Shown here one piece after another: positions 1 through 8,083 of a stretch of DNA of 64,000 bases. The position numbers and the translations under genes were made by a program. Source of the DNA: Spirochaetia bacterium. Its GTDB lineage: Bacteria > Spirochaetota > Spirochaetia > Treponematales > Breznakiellaceae. The notes below the pieces were generated by a model, which worked only from the letters and a program-made list of their open reading frames with translations, was not told the origin of the DNA and searched no databases. Each line of letters starts with the position of its first letter. Position 1 is the stretch's first letter. The DNA lies in the NCBI GenBank assembly GCA_025997715.1, contig BNUY01000001.1:8682-72681 (forward strand), read 5' to 3'.

Positions 1-273
1 ACGCTTAGGGTCAATCCCTCTGAGACTGCCGCCGACCCTACCCAAACCACTCCGGCTATGCCCGAAGCAGCCGCCATGCCGGACGGGCAATCTGCCGAGC
101 CCCGGTTTATCCGTTCCGCTAATCCCGTTAAAACCAGGATGCCCCTGACCGAGCAGGTCCTGGAACTATCCCGGAACGGCTTCTCCCCGGACACCATCGC
201 CGCACGTCTGGGGGTGACCCTGGCGGAGGTTGCCCTGGCCCTGGCAATGCCGGAACATGAAAAACCCTATTGA
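1..273 (+). CDS. C-terminal part of a hypothetical protein (5' end outside window)
   Basis: The frame is open from base 1, so this is the tail of a gene that starts upstream. The visible part is a low-complexity Pro/Ala/Ser linker followed by about 40 residues that read like a small helix-turn-helix: LTEQVLELSRNGFSPDTIAA then RLGVTLAEVALAL. Short C-terminal helical domains of this type (DUF6115-like) occur on otherwise poorly conserved proteins. The stop codon overlaps the -35 box of the tRNA promoter that follows. Function unknown. Confidence 0.6.
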   Translation, partial: TLRVNPSETAADPTQTTPAMPEAAAMPDGQSAEPRFIRSANPVKTRMPLTEQVLELSRNGFSPDTIAARLGVTLAEVALALAMPEHEKPY

Positions 274-298
274 CACTTTTTTCATTTTCAGGTACAAA
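270..298 (+). promoter_or_regulatory. Sigma-70-type promoter of tRNA-Phe
   Basis: TTGACA at 270-275 and TACAAA at 293-298 are separated by 17 bp. The predicted transcription start falls only a few bases before the tRNA 5' end. The perfect -35 box overlaps the stop codon (271-273) of the preceding gene. Confidence 0.65.
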
Positions 299-308
299 AG
301 TATTCAAC

Positions 309-381
309 GCCACCTTAGCTCAGTTGGTAGAGCAGCAGACTGAAAATCTGCGTGTCTGGAGTTCAATTCTCCGAGGTGGCA
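309..381 (+). tRNA. tRNA-Phe (anticodon GAA)
   Basis: A full cloverleaf can be drawn. The acceptor stem GCCACCT pairs with AGGTGGC. The D-arm is GCTC/GAGC. The anticodon stem GCAGA/TCTGC encloses loop CTGAAAA with anticodon GAA. The T-arm has loop TTCAATT. The discriminator base is A at 381 and CCA is not encoded. It supplies phenylalanine for UUU and UUC codons. Confidence 0.97.
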
Positions 382-420
382 GTTTTAATTCATCATGAGC
401 CAGTTCCAAAATAGAAGAAT

Positions 421-515
421 TTTTAACCGCAAAGGCGCCGAAGGCGCGCAAAGGGGAAGAGAAGACCCCTTCGGGACCTGGCTATCCCTCATCTTCCTTT
501 GTCGCCTTCGGCTTA
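421..515. repeat. Interspersed palindromic repeat, copy 1
   Basis: Non-coding stretch between the tRNA and the next gene. It starts with TTTTAACCGCAAAGGCGCC and contains GCCGAAGGCG (437-446) that pairs with CGCCTTCGGC (503-512); the neighbouring CAAAGG and CCTTTG also pair. A related unit lies at 36510-36596, and shorter relatives are at 40624-40666 and 40701-40777. It could act as a transcript-end hairpin. No protein is encoded. Confidence 0.6.
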
Positions 516-551
516 GTTCATATCCTTGGTTGATTTTTTGAAGAGACGATA

Positions 552-1913
552 ATGAGATTGAAAATCCCCCTGTTTTGGCTGCCATGCTTTTTTGCGCTTC
601 TCCTGACCCGGTGCGGGCCGATACCCCGGGAAGCCGGGACAAGTCCCGATCCGCGCACCGGGCCTAACCTGGTCATTTTTTTCGCGGAGAATGGCGTCAC
701 CCGACGGACGGCGCGGGCTATTGCCCGGACAACCGGGGGGGATTTGTTTGATATTGGCGGCAAAAAACCCCTGCCGAATCTGCTTGGGTATGACACTTTT
801 TTTGTGGGGGGCTCCCTCACGGAAGGACGGATTGCGGCGCCTTTGGCGGATTTCCTTGCCCGGACAGACTTCATAGACGGCAGGGTTATCCCCTTTTGGA
901 CCAGTTGGGAGGAGACCGGGGATTTGAACGGGGAATTTGAAGCGCTTATCCGGGGTGGGCGGTTCCTCCGGGGCGGCGGTTTCCGGCTTGAAAAGTGGGT
1001 AAGGGCCAGGGAAATCAACGAGAAGGTTGAGGGCTGGGCAGCCGCTCCCTTGGCGGAACTGGAGCTTCGCCAAGCCGCCGGGGGAGACCTGGCGGAGGAC
1101 ATGGCAAAGCTGTTTTCGGCGGCATATCCGGAACGGCTCGGCCCCGCAGTTTTCGAAGATGGCGATTGGACTGTTGAAATGGACGGGAAGCGCTGGCTTT
1201 TCGCCCAAGGCAGGTTTCTCCCCCAGGAGGATGCGGCCAGACCGGAGGAATTCCGCCCCCTGTACTTGTACCGCTATGCCCTCGAAGGCCGGGATGATCC
1301 AAATCCCTGGCAGTCCTTGGCTAATCAGATTCTTTCCCGGCGCTTATCCCCCGGTTCATACCGGGGCCGCCTGTCCCCAAACCCCGGCGCCCGCCGTTCT
1401 CCGTTTTATGAAACCCTCTGGCAGGCCCGTAGCAGGGAGGAGGCTTTTTCGCAGCAGCAACGGATTACTTTTTTGGGATGGTCTGTACGAATACACCGGA
1501 ACATAGCCGCCCCGCTTAACCGGGCGGAAGCGCGTATTGCGGCGCTGGCGGAAAAGGACCCGGAAATACAGGGGTGGATCAAAAGCCTGCACAGTATAAC
1601 TGCCTGGAATTGGCGGAACATTGCGGGCAGCGAAAACCGCAGCTTTCATGCCTACGGGGCGGCAGTAGATCTGTTGATGAAGGCCCAGCCGGGCATGGAA
1701 ACCTACTGGCAGTGGACGGCAGCCAAAGGGATTGACTGGCGTACCGTACCGCCCGAAAAGCGGCAGAGCCCGCCCGCTGCGGTGATCCGGATTTTTGAGG
1801 AACAGGGCTTTATCTGGGGGGGCAGGTGGCCCTGGTACGATACCATGCATTTTGAATACCACCCGGAACTGCTGATTTTTGGGACAGGGAGGGGAACGGG
1901 GGACAGCGTCTGA
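552..1913 (+). CDS. Exported flavodoxin-like / M15-type peptidase fusion protein
   Basis: A 453-residue protein with a hydrophobic N-terminal signal ending in LLLTRC, an atypical lipobox because Arg sits at -1. Residues about 38-170 resemble a flavodoxin-like fold: the strand NLVIFFAENGVTRRTARAIA corresponds to an FMN phosphate loop and is followed by YDTFFVGG and VIPFWTS. The C-terminal third resembles zinc D,D-carboxypeptidases of family M15: HAYGAAVD supplies the His/Asp zinc ligands and YDTMHFEYH the last histidine. M15 enzymes trim peptidoglycan stem peptides, so a periplasmic cell-wall role is inferred. Whether the flavodoxin-like part binds FMN outside the cytoplasm is unknown. The ATG at 552 is the start that gives a signal peptide. 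Confidence 0.72.
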   Translation: MRLKIPLFWLPCFFALLLTRCGPIPREAGTSPDPRTGPNLVIFFAENGVTRRTARAIARTTGGDLFDIGGKKPLPNLLGYDTFFVGGSLTEGRIAAPLADFLARTDFIDGRVIPFWTSWEETGDLNGEFEALIRGGRFLRGGGFRLEKWVRAREINEKVEGWAAAPLAELELRQAAGGDLAEDMAKLFSAAYPERLGPAVFEDGDWTVEMDGKRWLFAQGRFLPQEDAARPEEFRPLYLYRYALEGRDDPNPWQSLANQILSRRLSPGSYRGRLSPNPGARRSPFYETLWQARSREEAFSQQQRITFLGWSVRIHRNIAAPLNRAEARIAALAEKDPEIQGWIKSLHSITAWNWRNIAGSENRSFHAYGAAVDLLMKAQPGMETYWQWTAAKGIDWRTVPPEKRQSPPAAVIRIFEEQGFIWGGRWPWYDTMHFEYHPELLIFGTGRGTGDSV

Positions 1914-2056
1914 TATCGGGCGGCAGAGCGTGTTTTATCCTTCCGCTTGCGGGTTGCACCCACGGATTTTAATGGTATACTATAGTCATGTGGTATCAAT
2001 GCGGCCTGACCTTTACCCTCATAGGGACCAAGTCGGGAAAATAGGAGGATTCTCTC

Positions 2057-3757
2057 GTGGAAGCTCATAGCCTTACGTTAAGTGGGATTTTGGACGGTAA
2101 TCGTATCCTTGAAATTCCTTTTTTTCAGCGTGCGTATGTCTGGGCTGAACCCCAGTGGGAACGATTTCTTGATGATATGGCAACCGTTTCTTCTGAAAAA
2201 ACCCCCTATTTTCTTGGCTCCATAATACTAAAGCAGCAAATGACCGGCACTCAACGTCATGGAGATATTCGAACACTTATTGACGGTCAGCAGCGTCTGA
2301 CAACGCTCTGTTTGTTTTTCAAAGTTCTTAGCCTGAAAATCAATAATTCAAAACTTGAAACCATCTATCGTCTTCGTATGACCGAACAAATTGCCATTAA
2401 GCACAATCACAATGATGAAGAATCATTCAATAAAATATTAAATCTTACAACATTAGATAATATAAATACAGAAAATAAAATCTCAGCGGCATACAATTTT
2501 TTCAAAAACAACTTAGATGAATCAATCATCAACTATCAGACTTTATTGGACAATTTACAATTTGTCGTTATTGACCTTTTGCTTGATGAGGACGAGCAGA
2601 AAATCTTTGATACGATTAATTCTCTTGGTGTTAAATTGACAACCGCCGAACTTTTAAAAAATTATTTTTTCAATCATGATATTGAGTTATACGAAAAAAA
2701 CTGGAAGGATATTTTTGAAACCGATTCTGCCCGGAAATATTGGGATATTCAAATATCCGCTGGCCGGGTTACCCGGAGTCTTTTAGAGTTGTTTTTTTAT
2801 TCCATCCTGCAAATAAAAATTCAAGACCCCGTTCTTAATCTTAATTCGGAAGACAAAAAGAAATATGGCAAGGTTGAGGGGCTTTTCGATTCCTATAAAG
2901 AGTTTATTCAAAAATGCAATATAAACCGTCTTGACCTTATTGCTGAAATTAAAGAATATGCCCAGTTGTTCCGTGATAATTTTGATGTTAAAATAGTTAA
3001 AAAAGAATTGCCTGCAAATTTCTGTATGGAACGAATCAATGCAATAATTTTTGGTTTGGAAAATACAACCCTCATCCCCTATATATTGTTTTTATTAAAC
3101 AATGTTAAGGATCAAACTAAATTAGAGGAAATATTCAATTATCTGGAATCTTATATCATACGGCGTATGATATGCCATGAAAACAACCGGAATTACAACC
3201 AGTTATTCGGCGACCGATTTATTACTCAAAGACTTTTAGATGTGGCTTCCATACGTAATTATATTGACACCCAGGATGATAAAATCAACTTTATGCCCAG
3301 TGATGCATCGGTAATGGATAGCTTTCACCAATCAAAATTGACCAATAAGCAAGCTGCCGGTATATTGTATCTATTGGAAACCCGGATTCGCCCACGGCAA
3401 TTTCATGCCACTGCCATGCTGGGCATGGGTAGTTATACCCTGGAACATATACTTCCCAAGAAATGGCGCAACCATTGGCCTGCATTAAAGACCGAAGCGG
3501 AAAATGCCAATCGGGACCAGAAACTTCTTACCCTGGGTAACTTAACCATTATCACTGCTGTTTTTAATTCGTCCATAAGTGATGCCACATGGGATATAAA
3601 GAAAGATGGTGATGGAAAGAATAAAGGATTTTCCGTCTATGCCGCCGATTTAGCTACCTTCTCCCCTTATTTAAGCAATAAATCTTGGGATGAGGCCGCC
3701 ATTGAAACCAGGGCAAGTGATTTAGCAAAATTAGCCATAGCGGAATGGAAAGTCTAA
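2057..3757 (+). CDS. DUF262/DUF1524 (GmrSD-like) restriction protein
   Basis: A 566-residue two-domain protein. The N-terminal DUF262 (ParB-like nucleotidase fold) is shown by IPFFQRAYVW and DGQQRLTTL (about residues 20-82). The C-terminal DUF1524 HNH-type nuclease is shown by YTLEHILPKKW and LGNLTIIT (about residues 459-500). This is the architecture of the single-chain GmrSD family, type IV enzymes that cut modified phage DNA with NTP dependence; anti-phage function is inferred. The start is GTG with AGGAGG at 2042-2047. The gene is clearly more AT-rich than the flanking genes and is followed at once by a toxin-antitoxin pair, which suggests horizontal acquisition. Confidence 0.85.
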   Translation: MEAHSLTLSGILDGNRILEIPFFQRAYVWAEPQWERFLDDMATVSSEKTPYFLGSIILKQQMTGTQRHGDIRTLIDGQQRLTTLCLFFKVLSLKINNSKLETIYRLRMTEQIAIKHNHNDEESFNKILNLTTLDNINTENKISAAYNFFKNNLDESIINYQTLLDNLQFVVIDLLLDEDEQKIFDTINSLGVKLTTAELLKNYFFNHDIELYEKNWKDIFETDSARKYWDIQISAGRVTRSLLELFFYSILQIKIQDPVLNLNSEDKKKYGKVEGLFDSYKEFIQKCNINRLDLIAEIKEYAQLFRDNFDVKIVKKELPANFCMERINAIIFGLENTTLIPYILFLLNNVKDQTKLEEIFNYLESYIIRRMICHENNRNYNQLFGDRFITQRLLDVASIRNYIDTQDDKINFMPSDASVMDSFHQSKLTNKQAAGILYLLETRIRPRQFHATAMLGMGSYTLEHILPKKWRNHWPALKTEAENANRDQKLLTLGNLTIITAVFNSSISDATWDIKKDGDGKNKGFSVYAADLATFSPYLSNKSWDEAAIETRASDLAKLAIAEWKV

Positions 3758-3772
3758 ATAAAGGAGTCACGT

Positions 3773-4111
3773 ATGGAAATAATGACCGAAATAATTGATG
3801 CAGAGCGGCTATCACCAATATTCAAAATACCCGATACCATGAAGCACAGCCGGGTGGAAGTTACTATTCGGCCTATTGAAGAAACCAAACCAAAGGTCAA
3901 TAGGGAAGCCCTTGAACGGTTCAGACGAAGTTTCAATTTGAAAGATCATTTGAAACAGAAATTGGCTGAAGGGGTACAATTTGATTTTGACGCCCAGAAA
4001 GTAATAGACGGCACAGAAACCGAAGAAGAAATGCAGGCTCGTTTCAGGGCGGAGAAAAAAGTCTGGGCGGAGGACGTTGCAGAGAGGGCACGGAGTGGCG
4101 AATTTGACTAA
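3773..4111 (+). CDS. Putative antitoxin of a PIN-domain toxin
   Basis: A 112-residue charged protein with an N-terminal strand-rich part (SRVEVTIRPIEE, typical of short antitoxin DNA-binding domains) and a long acidic helical C-terminus (EMQARFRAEKKVWAEDVAER) of the kind that wraps a toxin. It follows the GmrSD-like gene by 15 bp, has a good ribosome site (AAAGGAG), and overlaps the downstream PIN toxin. The antitoxin assignment rests on context and overall shape; I do not recognise the exact family. Confidence 0.6.
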   Translation: MEIMTEIIDAERLSPIFKIPDTMKHSRVEVTIRPIEETKPKVNREALERFRRSFNLKDHLKQKLAEGVQFDFDAQKVIDGTETEEEMQARFRAEKKVWAEDVAERARSGEFD

Positions 4112-4499
4112 AAAAACAGTCCTTCTTGATACGAATGCGGTTCTCCGTTTTCTTATGCAAAATGACGAGGAAATGTACAGTCAAGTTGCCACATTATTGA
4201 TAACCAATGACTGCGTTGCTACTGTAGAGGTTGTTGCCGAAGCAGTTTATAATTTACAGAAAAAATACAAGCTTACCCGTCAAGCCATTGCAGAAAGATT
4301 AAAGGATTTTTCTACCCTGCAAGAAGATTTATTACTTGAGGAAACGATCGTCTTATATGCCTGTAATCTCTATGCAGCCACCGATCTTGATTTTGTTGAT
4401 TGCCTTCTTGATGGTTATGCAAAAATAAAAGGCAATCCTGTATTCACCTTTGATGGCGATTTGAAAAAACAATTGGGAGGTAAGTTACTTAATGGTTAA
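4095..4499 (+). CDS. PIN-domain ribonuclease toxin
   Basis: The PIN fold is clear: KTVLLDTNAVLRFL carries the first catalytic Asp, TVEVVAEAVYNL the conserved Glu, ATDLDFVDCLLDGYA the second Asp, and FTFDGDLKK the C-terminal Asp. PIN toxins of VapC type cleave RNA and are neutralised by the partner antitoxin. I chose the GTG at 4095, which has AGAGAGGG just upstream and overlaps the antitoxin by 17 bp; a TTG at 4077 in the same frame is possible. All acidic active-site residues seem present, so the toxin is probably intact. Confidence 0.8.
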   Translation: MANLTKKTVLLDTNAVLRFLMQNDEEMYSQVATLLITNDCVATVEVVAEAVYNLQKKYKLTRQAIAERLKDFSTLQEDLLLEETIVLYACNLYAATDLDFVDCLLDGYAKIKGNPVFTFDGDLKKQLGGKLLNG

Positions 4500-4600
4500 C
4501 ATAGGAACCAATGGGCGTTGACCTTTCGTAGCGCCTCGTCTTGTATCTTGTAATACCTACAAGATATATGCCATTATATATCAGACACGGAGGTGATAAA

Positions 4601-5521
4601 ATGGATAGACGTGAATTTATAAAGAAATCGGCGGCTCTGGGCTTTGGCGCGGGGCTGCTCATTCTGCCTAAGGGGCTGCGGGGCGCGATTACCCTGGCCG
4701 CCCAGGAAAACAGGTATCCCGACCTGGTGGCCCTCAAGGGGGGGACGCCCCGGACCATGTTCGAGCGGGGGATGCGGGAGATCGGCGGCATGGGGCGCTT
4801 TGTCAGGAGCGGGCAGACCGTGGTGATAAAGCCCAATATGTCCTTTGACCTGGCGCCGGAATATGGGGCAAATACCTCCCCTGAACTGGTGGCGGCGGTG
4901 GTCCAGCAGTGCAAGGACGCCGGGGCGCGGCGGGTCCTCATTATCGACCATTCCCTTGCCCATTGGGAACGGGCCAGCAAAAACAGCGGTATCCTTGAGG
5001 CGGCGAAGAATGCCGGCGCGGTCTATGCCCAGGCCGAGCGGGAAGGCTACTATCAGAACGTTACCGTCACGGGGGGCAAGCGCTTGAAGGAAACGGCGAT
5101 ACACGAAGCGGTCCTGGAAGCCGATGTGTTTATCAATGTGCCGGTGCTGAAACACCATGGCGGCGCCGGGGTGAGCGGCTCAATAAAAAACCTCATGGGC
5201 TGTGTTTGGAACCGGCGGACCTACCACTCAAACGGGCTCCAAACCTGTATCGCCGACTTCCTCTACGCCAAAAAGCCGGACCTCAACATTGTTGACGCCT
5301 ACCGGGTCATCACCAGAAACGGCCCCGGCGGCGGGAATCTGGCGGATGTGGCCCAGATAGGTTCAATGATCATATCCCCGGACATCGTGGCGGCGGATTC
5401 TGCGGCATTTGCATTGGTCAACCGGCGGCAGGGTGAAGTCGAGTACGTGCGCATTGCCTCGGAAGCGGGCTTTGGGCAGATGGATCTTTCAAAGCTGAAC
5501 ATCTCCCGCCTGAGCGTGTAA
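4601..5521 (+). CDS. Tat-exported DUF362 family protein
   Basis: The N-terminus MDRREFIKKSAALGFGAG is a twin-arginine signal (RREF followed by a hydrophobic stretch). The rest matches the DUF362 family, with VVIKPNMSF, the NVPVLKHHGG motif and SGSIKNLMG. DUF362 proteins often accompany iron-sulfur redox proteins; their exact reaction is poorly known. I chose the ATG at 4601 because GGAGGTGATAA lies just upstream and the Tat motif directly follows. It ends 1 bp before the membrane polyferredoxin gene, and tatA and tatC follow, so it is probably the cognate cargo of this Tat machine. Confidence 0.85.
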   Translation: MDRREFIKKSAALGFGAGLLILPKGLRGAITLAAQENRYPDLVALKGGTPRTMFERGMREIGGMGRFVRSGQTVVIKPNMSFDLAPEYGANTSPELVAAVVQQCKDAGARRVLIIDHSLAHWERASKNSGILEAAKNAGAVYAQAEREGYYQNVTVTGGKRLKETAIHEAVLEADVFINVPVLKHHGGAGVSGSIKNLMGCVWNRRTYHSNGLQTCIADFLYAKKPDLNIVDAYRVITRNGPGGGNLADVAQIGSMIISPDIVAADSAAFALVNRRQGEVEYVRIASEAGFGQMDLSKLNISRLSV

Positions 5522-5522
5522 T

Positions 5523-7028
5523 ATGGCGTTCAGGTTGCGCAAAACGCCGGCACTTGTTCGTTGCCTCATCGCGCTTGTCGTACTGGGTCTTTTTATCTAT
5601 GGATATCTTTCGCCTAACATCAGCGCCAACGGCATACTGGCATTGCTGGTCAAGGGGCAGTTTTCCGCGGTGTTGTATGGGGCGGGCATTGCGGGCTTCG
5701 TCATTGTCATCCTCCTGCTCACCCTGGTTTTCGGCAGGGTCTTCTGTTCGGTCCTTTGTCCCCTGGGCGCCGCTCAGGAACTGTTCTGGCGGGCCGGCGC
5801 ATTGCTGCGGCGCAAAAAGGGAAAACCGGAGCGAAAGGGGATTGTGCGCAGGGGTTACCGTCCGGCGCCGCGGGTGCGCTACGCAATACCGCTCCTTGTG
5901 GGCTTAGGGGTGGCGTTTTCGGTTACCCCACTCATGATGATCCTTGACCCCATCTCTACCTTCGGGCGGGGAATAGCCGCACTGCGCGGCTTGCTCTTTG
6001 GCGTCGGGTCTGCCGAGCAGCCATCGGCTTTTACGCTGATCCTGGTCATTCCAATGGCGCTCATACTGCTTGTCGCGCTCTTCCGTGGCCGGGCGTTTTG
6101 CAACTGGTGCCCGGTGGGCGTGACCCTGGGGCTGTTTTCGTCGGCCGCGCCGCTGGGCATGAAGGTTTCCCCGGGCTGTGTTGGTTGCGGGCTCTGCGAA
6201 AAAAAGTGCCCCACGGGCTGCATTGATTCTCGTAAAAAAACCATAGAGCGTGATCGATGCGTATTGTGCTTTTCCTGCGTCGATGTCTGTCCCACAGGGA
6301 TTGTGGCCTATGGGCCGCAGGAGAAAGCGGCGGTTTCCGGTGAAGCACGGCGGGTCTTTTTGAAGGGCGCGGGCAAGGTTTCGCTTGTATGCGGCGCGGC
6401 GTATCTCCTGGGGCCAAGCCTCAAGCTGTTCCCGCGTTCGATGGAAGCCGCATCAGGCGCAGACCTGCCGATACTGCCGCCGGGGGCTAAAAGTGAGCGG
6501 CATTTCACTTCCCGCTGTATCGGCTGTCATGCCTGTATCGCGGCCTGCCCTGCCAATATCATCACGGCGAAGGATGACCCGCATCCCCGCCTTGATTACA
6601 CCGGAGAAGCGACCGCCGCCTGCCAGTATAACTGCGTCGAGTGCGGGCGGGTCTGTCCCACCGGGGCCATTACCCGCCTTAGCGTGGAGGAGAAACACCG
6701 GACCCGGCTGGCCCTGTCAACCCTTTACTTTGAGCGCTGCGTGGTCAATACCCGGCATGAATCCTGCGGGGCCTGCGCAGAGGTCTGTCCCACCGGGGCG
6801 CTCACGATGATCCCCTACAGCGAGCCGGGGATTCCCTTCCTGACCAGGCCCGTGTACGATGAGCGGTACTGCATCGGCTGCGGCGCCTGCCTTGCGGCCT
6901 GTCCCGCGGAACCCCGGGCGTTTACCCTGGCGGCCGTGCCGGAACAGAGCCTTACGATCGGTTCACGCCCGCCGGAAGAATCCGGTGACGAACTTCGGGT
7001 GGATATTACCGATGATTTTCCGTTTTGA
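5523..7028 (+). CDS. Membrane-bound polyferredoxin (NapH/CcoG-like 4Fe-4S protein)
   Basis: A 501-residue protein with several N-terminal membrane segments carrying the NapH-type motifs GRVFCSVLCPLG and GRAFCNWCPVG, followed by a long soluble part with successive cysteine motifs: CVGCGLCEKKCP, CVLCFSCVDVCP, CIGCHACIAACP, CVECGRVCP, CGACAEVCP and CIGCGACLAACP. This implies a multi-cluster electron wire that passes electrons between a membrane donor and a partner such as the upstream DUF362 protein. The segment after the second ferredoxin pair (EARRVFLKGAGKVSLVCGAA) resembles another membrane anchor. Substrate unknown; redox role inferred from the clusters. Confidence 0.88.
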   Translation: MAFRLRKTPALVRCLIALVVLGLFIYGYLSPNISANGILALLVKGQFSAVLYGAGIAGFVIVILLLTLVFGRVFCSVLCPLGAAQELFWRAGALLRRKKGKPERKGIVRRGYRPAPRVRYAIPLLVGLGVAFSVTPLMMILDPISTFGRGIAALRGLLFGVGSAEQPSAFTLILVIPMALILLVALFRGRAFCNWCPVGVTLGLFSSAAPLGMKVSPGCVGCGLCEKKCPTGCIDSRKKTIERDRCVLCFSCVDVCPTGIVAYGPQEKAAVSGEARRVFLKGAGKVSLVCGAAYLLGPSLKLFPRSMEAASGADLPILPPGAKSERHFTSRCIGCHACIAACPANIITAKDDPHPRLDYTGEATAACQYNCVECGRVCPTGAITRLSVEEKHRTRLALSTLYFERCVVNTRHESCGACAEVCPTGALTMIPYSEPGIPFLTRPVYDERYCIGCGACLAACPAEPRAFTLAAVPEQSLTIGSRPPEESGDELRVDITDDFPF

Positions 7029-7052
7029 TATGTTTATAACAGAGGAGTTTGT

Positions 7053-7283
7053 ATGCATTTAGGAGCAGGAGAGATAGCGTTACTAATCGTGTTGGCACTG
7101 ATACTGTTCGGCGCGAAACGGCTGCCCCAGGTGGGACGCGCCGCCGGGGAAGCCATACGGGAATTCAAGTCCGCGTTCAATGGCGTGGGCACATTGAAGG
7201 ATGACGTTAAGACGGAGGACGGACACGCAACAGCCGCCGGGAAGCAGGCCGATGGCGAAGGAACAGAAAACAAAACCGAATAG
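7053..7283 (+). CDS. tatA: Sec-independent protein translocase subunit TatA
   Basis: A 76-residue protein with one N-terminal membrane helix, the hallmark FGAKRLPQVGR hinge, an amphipathic helix and a polar tail. It forms the protein-conducting assembly of the Tat pathway in the inner membrane. It lies 24 bp after the polyferredoxin and overlaps tatC. No separate tatB is visible, so this protein probably fills both roles, as in minimal TatA-TatC systems. Confidence 0.95.
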   Translation: MHLGAGEIALLIVLALILFGAKRLPQVGRAAGEAIREFKSAFNGVGTLKDDVKTEDGHATAAGKQADGEGTENKTE

Positions 7284-8022
7284 CGATGGGGATTTGAGCG
7301 AATGGACCGAACACCTTGAGGAACTTCGCCGCCGGATAATCGCCGTACTGACGGTATTTACCGTCGCAGCTATCCCCGCCTTCGCCTTTTCCGAACAGAT
7401 TGCCGACTTCCTCATGACGCCGGTGGCGGATCTAGGCCTTGCGCTCTACACCTTCAACCCCGCCGAAAAATTTCTTGCCTACCTCAACCTTGCGGTCTGG
7501 ACCGGTGCGATCGTTGCCGCACCTTTTTGTCTTTTGCAGATCGGATTATTTGTATGGCCCGCCCTCAAAGGAAGGGAACGCCGGTGGACCCTGACGGCGC
7601 TGCTTGTGGTCCCGGTACTGTTTGTTGCAGGCTCCGGCCTGGCCTATCGGTTCCTTTCGCCGGTGGTACTGCGGTTCTTCCTGCGTTTTGCCTCAGGAGA
7701 CGGCATTCAGCCGCTTTGGGGCTTCAAAGAATATCTCGCCCTGCTCTACGCACTGATGCTTGCGGCGGGCCTGCTTTTAGAGACACCACTCTTGCTGCTA
7801 TTCTCCTTCGTCCTTGGAATAACCACACCGAAAAAGGTGGCCCGCTTCCGGCCCCACATCATCATTATGATTTTTCTGGCCGCCGGCATCTGCACGCCGC
7901 CGGATGTCATTTCACAGGCGGCTCTCGGTGTGCCGCTGTACTTGCTTTTTGAGCTGACGCTTTTTATCGGCGGGTTTTTATCGCGAAAAGACGGAGCGAT
8001 GCGGCCCGGGAAAGAAGCATAA
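7252..8022 (+). CDS. tatC: Sec-independent protein translocase subunit TatC
   Basis: A polytopic membrane protein with the diagnostic cytoplasmic HLEELRRRII near the N-terminus and about six hydrophobic segments, matching TatC, the receptor for twin-arginine signals. I chose ATG 7252 (MAKEQK); the in-frame ATG at 7201 would add 17 residues read through tatA and is unlikely. The 32-bp overlap with tatA implies translational coupling. With tatA, the polyferredoxin and a Tat-signal protein it forms a self-contained export operon. Confidence 0.95.
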   Translation: MAKEQKTKPNSDGDLSEWTEHLEELRRRIIAVLTVFTVAAIPAFAFSEQIADFLMTPVADLGLALYTFNPAEKFLAYLNLAVWTGAIVAAPFCLLQIGLFVWPALKGRERRWTLTALLVVPVLFVAGSGLAYRFLSPVVLRFFLRFASGDGIQPLWGFKEYLALLYALMLAAGLLLETPLLLLFSFVLGITTPKKVARFRPHIIIMIFLAAGICTPPDVISQAALGVPLYLLFELTLFIGGFLSRKDGAMRPGKEA

Positions 8023-8041
8023 GGGGATTTTGCTTTTATAT

Positions 8042-8082
8042 TGGGAGAAGCCATCCGGCAGGACAGCTCCTTCCCATAAAAA
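8042..8082. terminator. Possible terminator between tatC and the convergent lipoprotein gene
   Basis: TGGGAG...CTCCTTCCCA can form an imperfect stem containing an inner TCCGGCAGGA hairpin, followed by TAAAAAATT. It sits between two convergent genes. The stem is imperfect, so confidence is low. Confidence 0.35.
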
Positions 8083-8083
8083 A

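Noticed and set aside
513-1208. Minus-strand frame opposite the M15 fusion gene
   Set aside because: No family resemblance, and the plus-strand gene explains the region.
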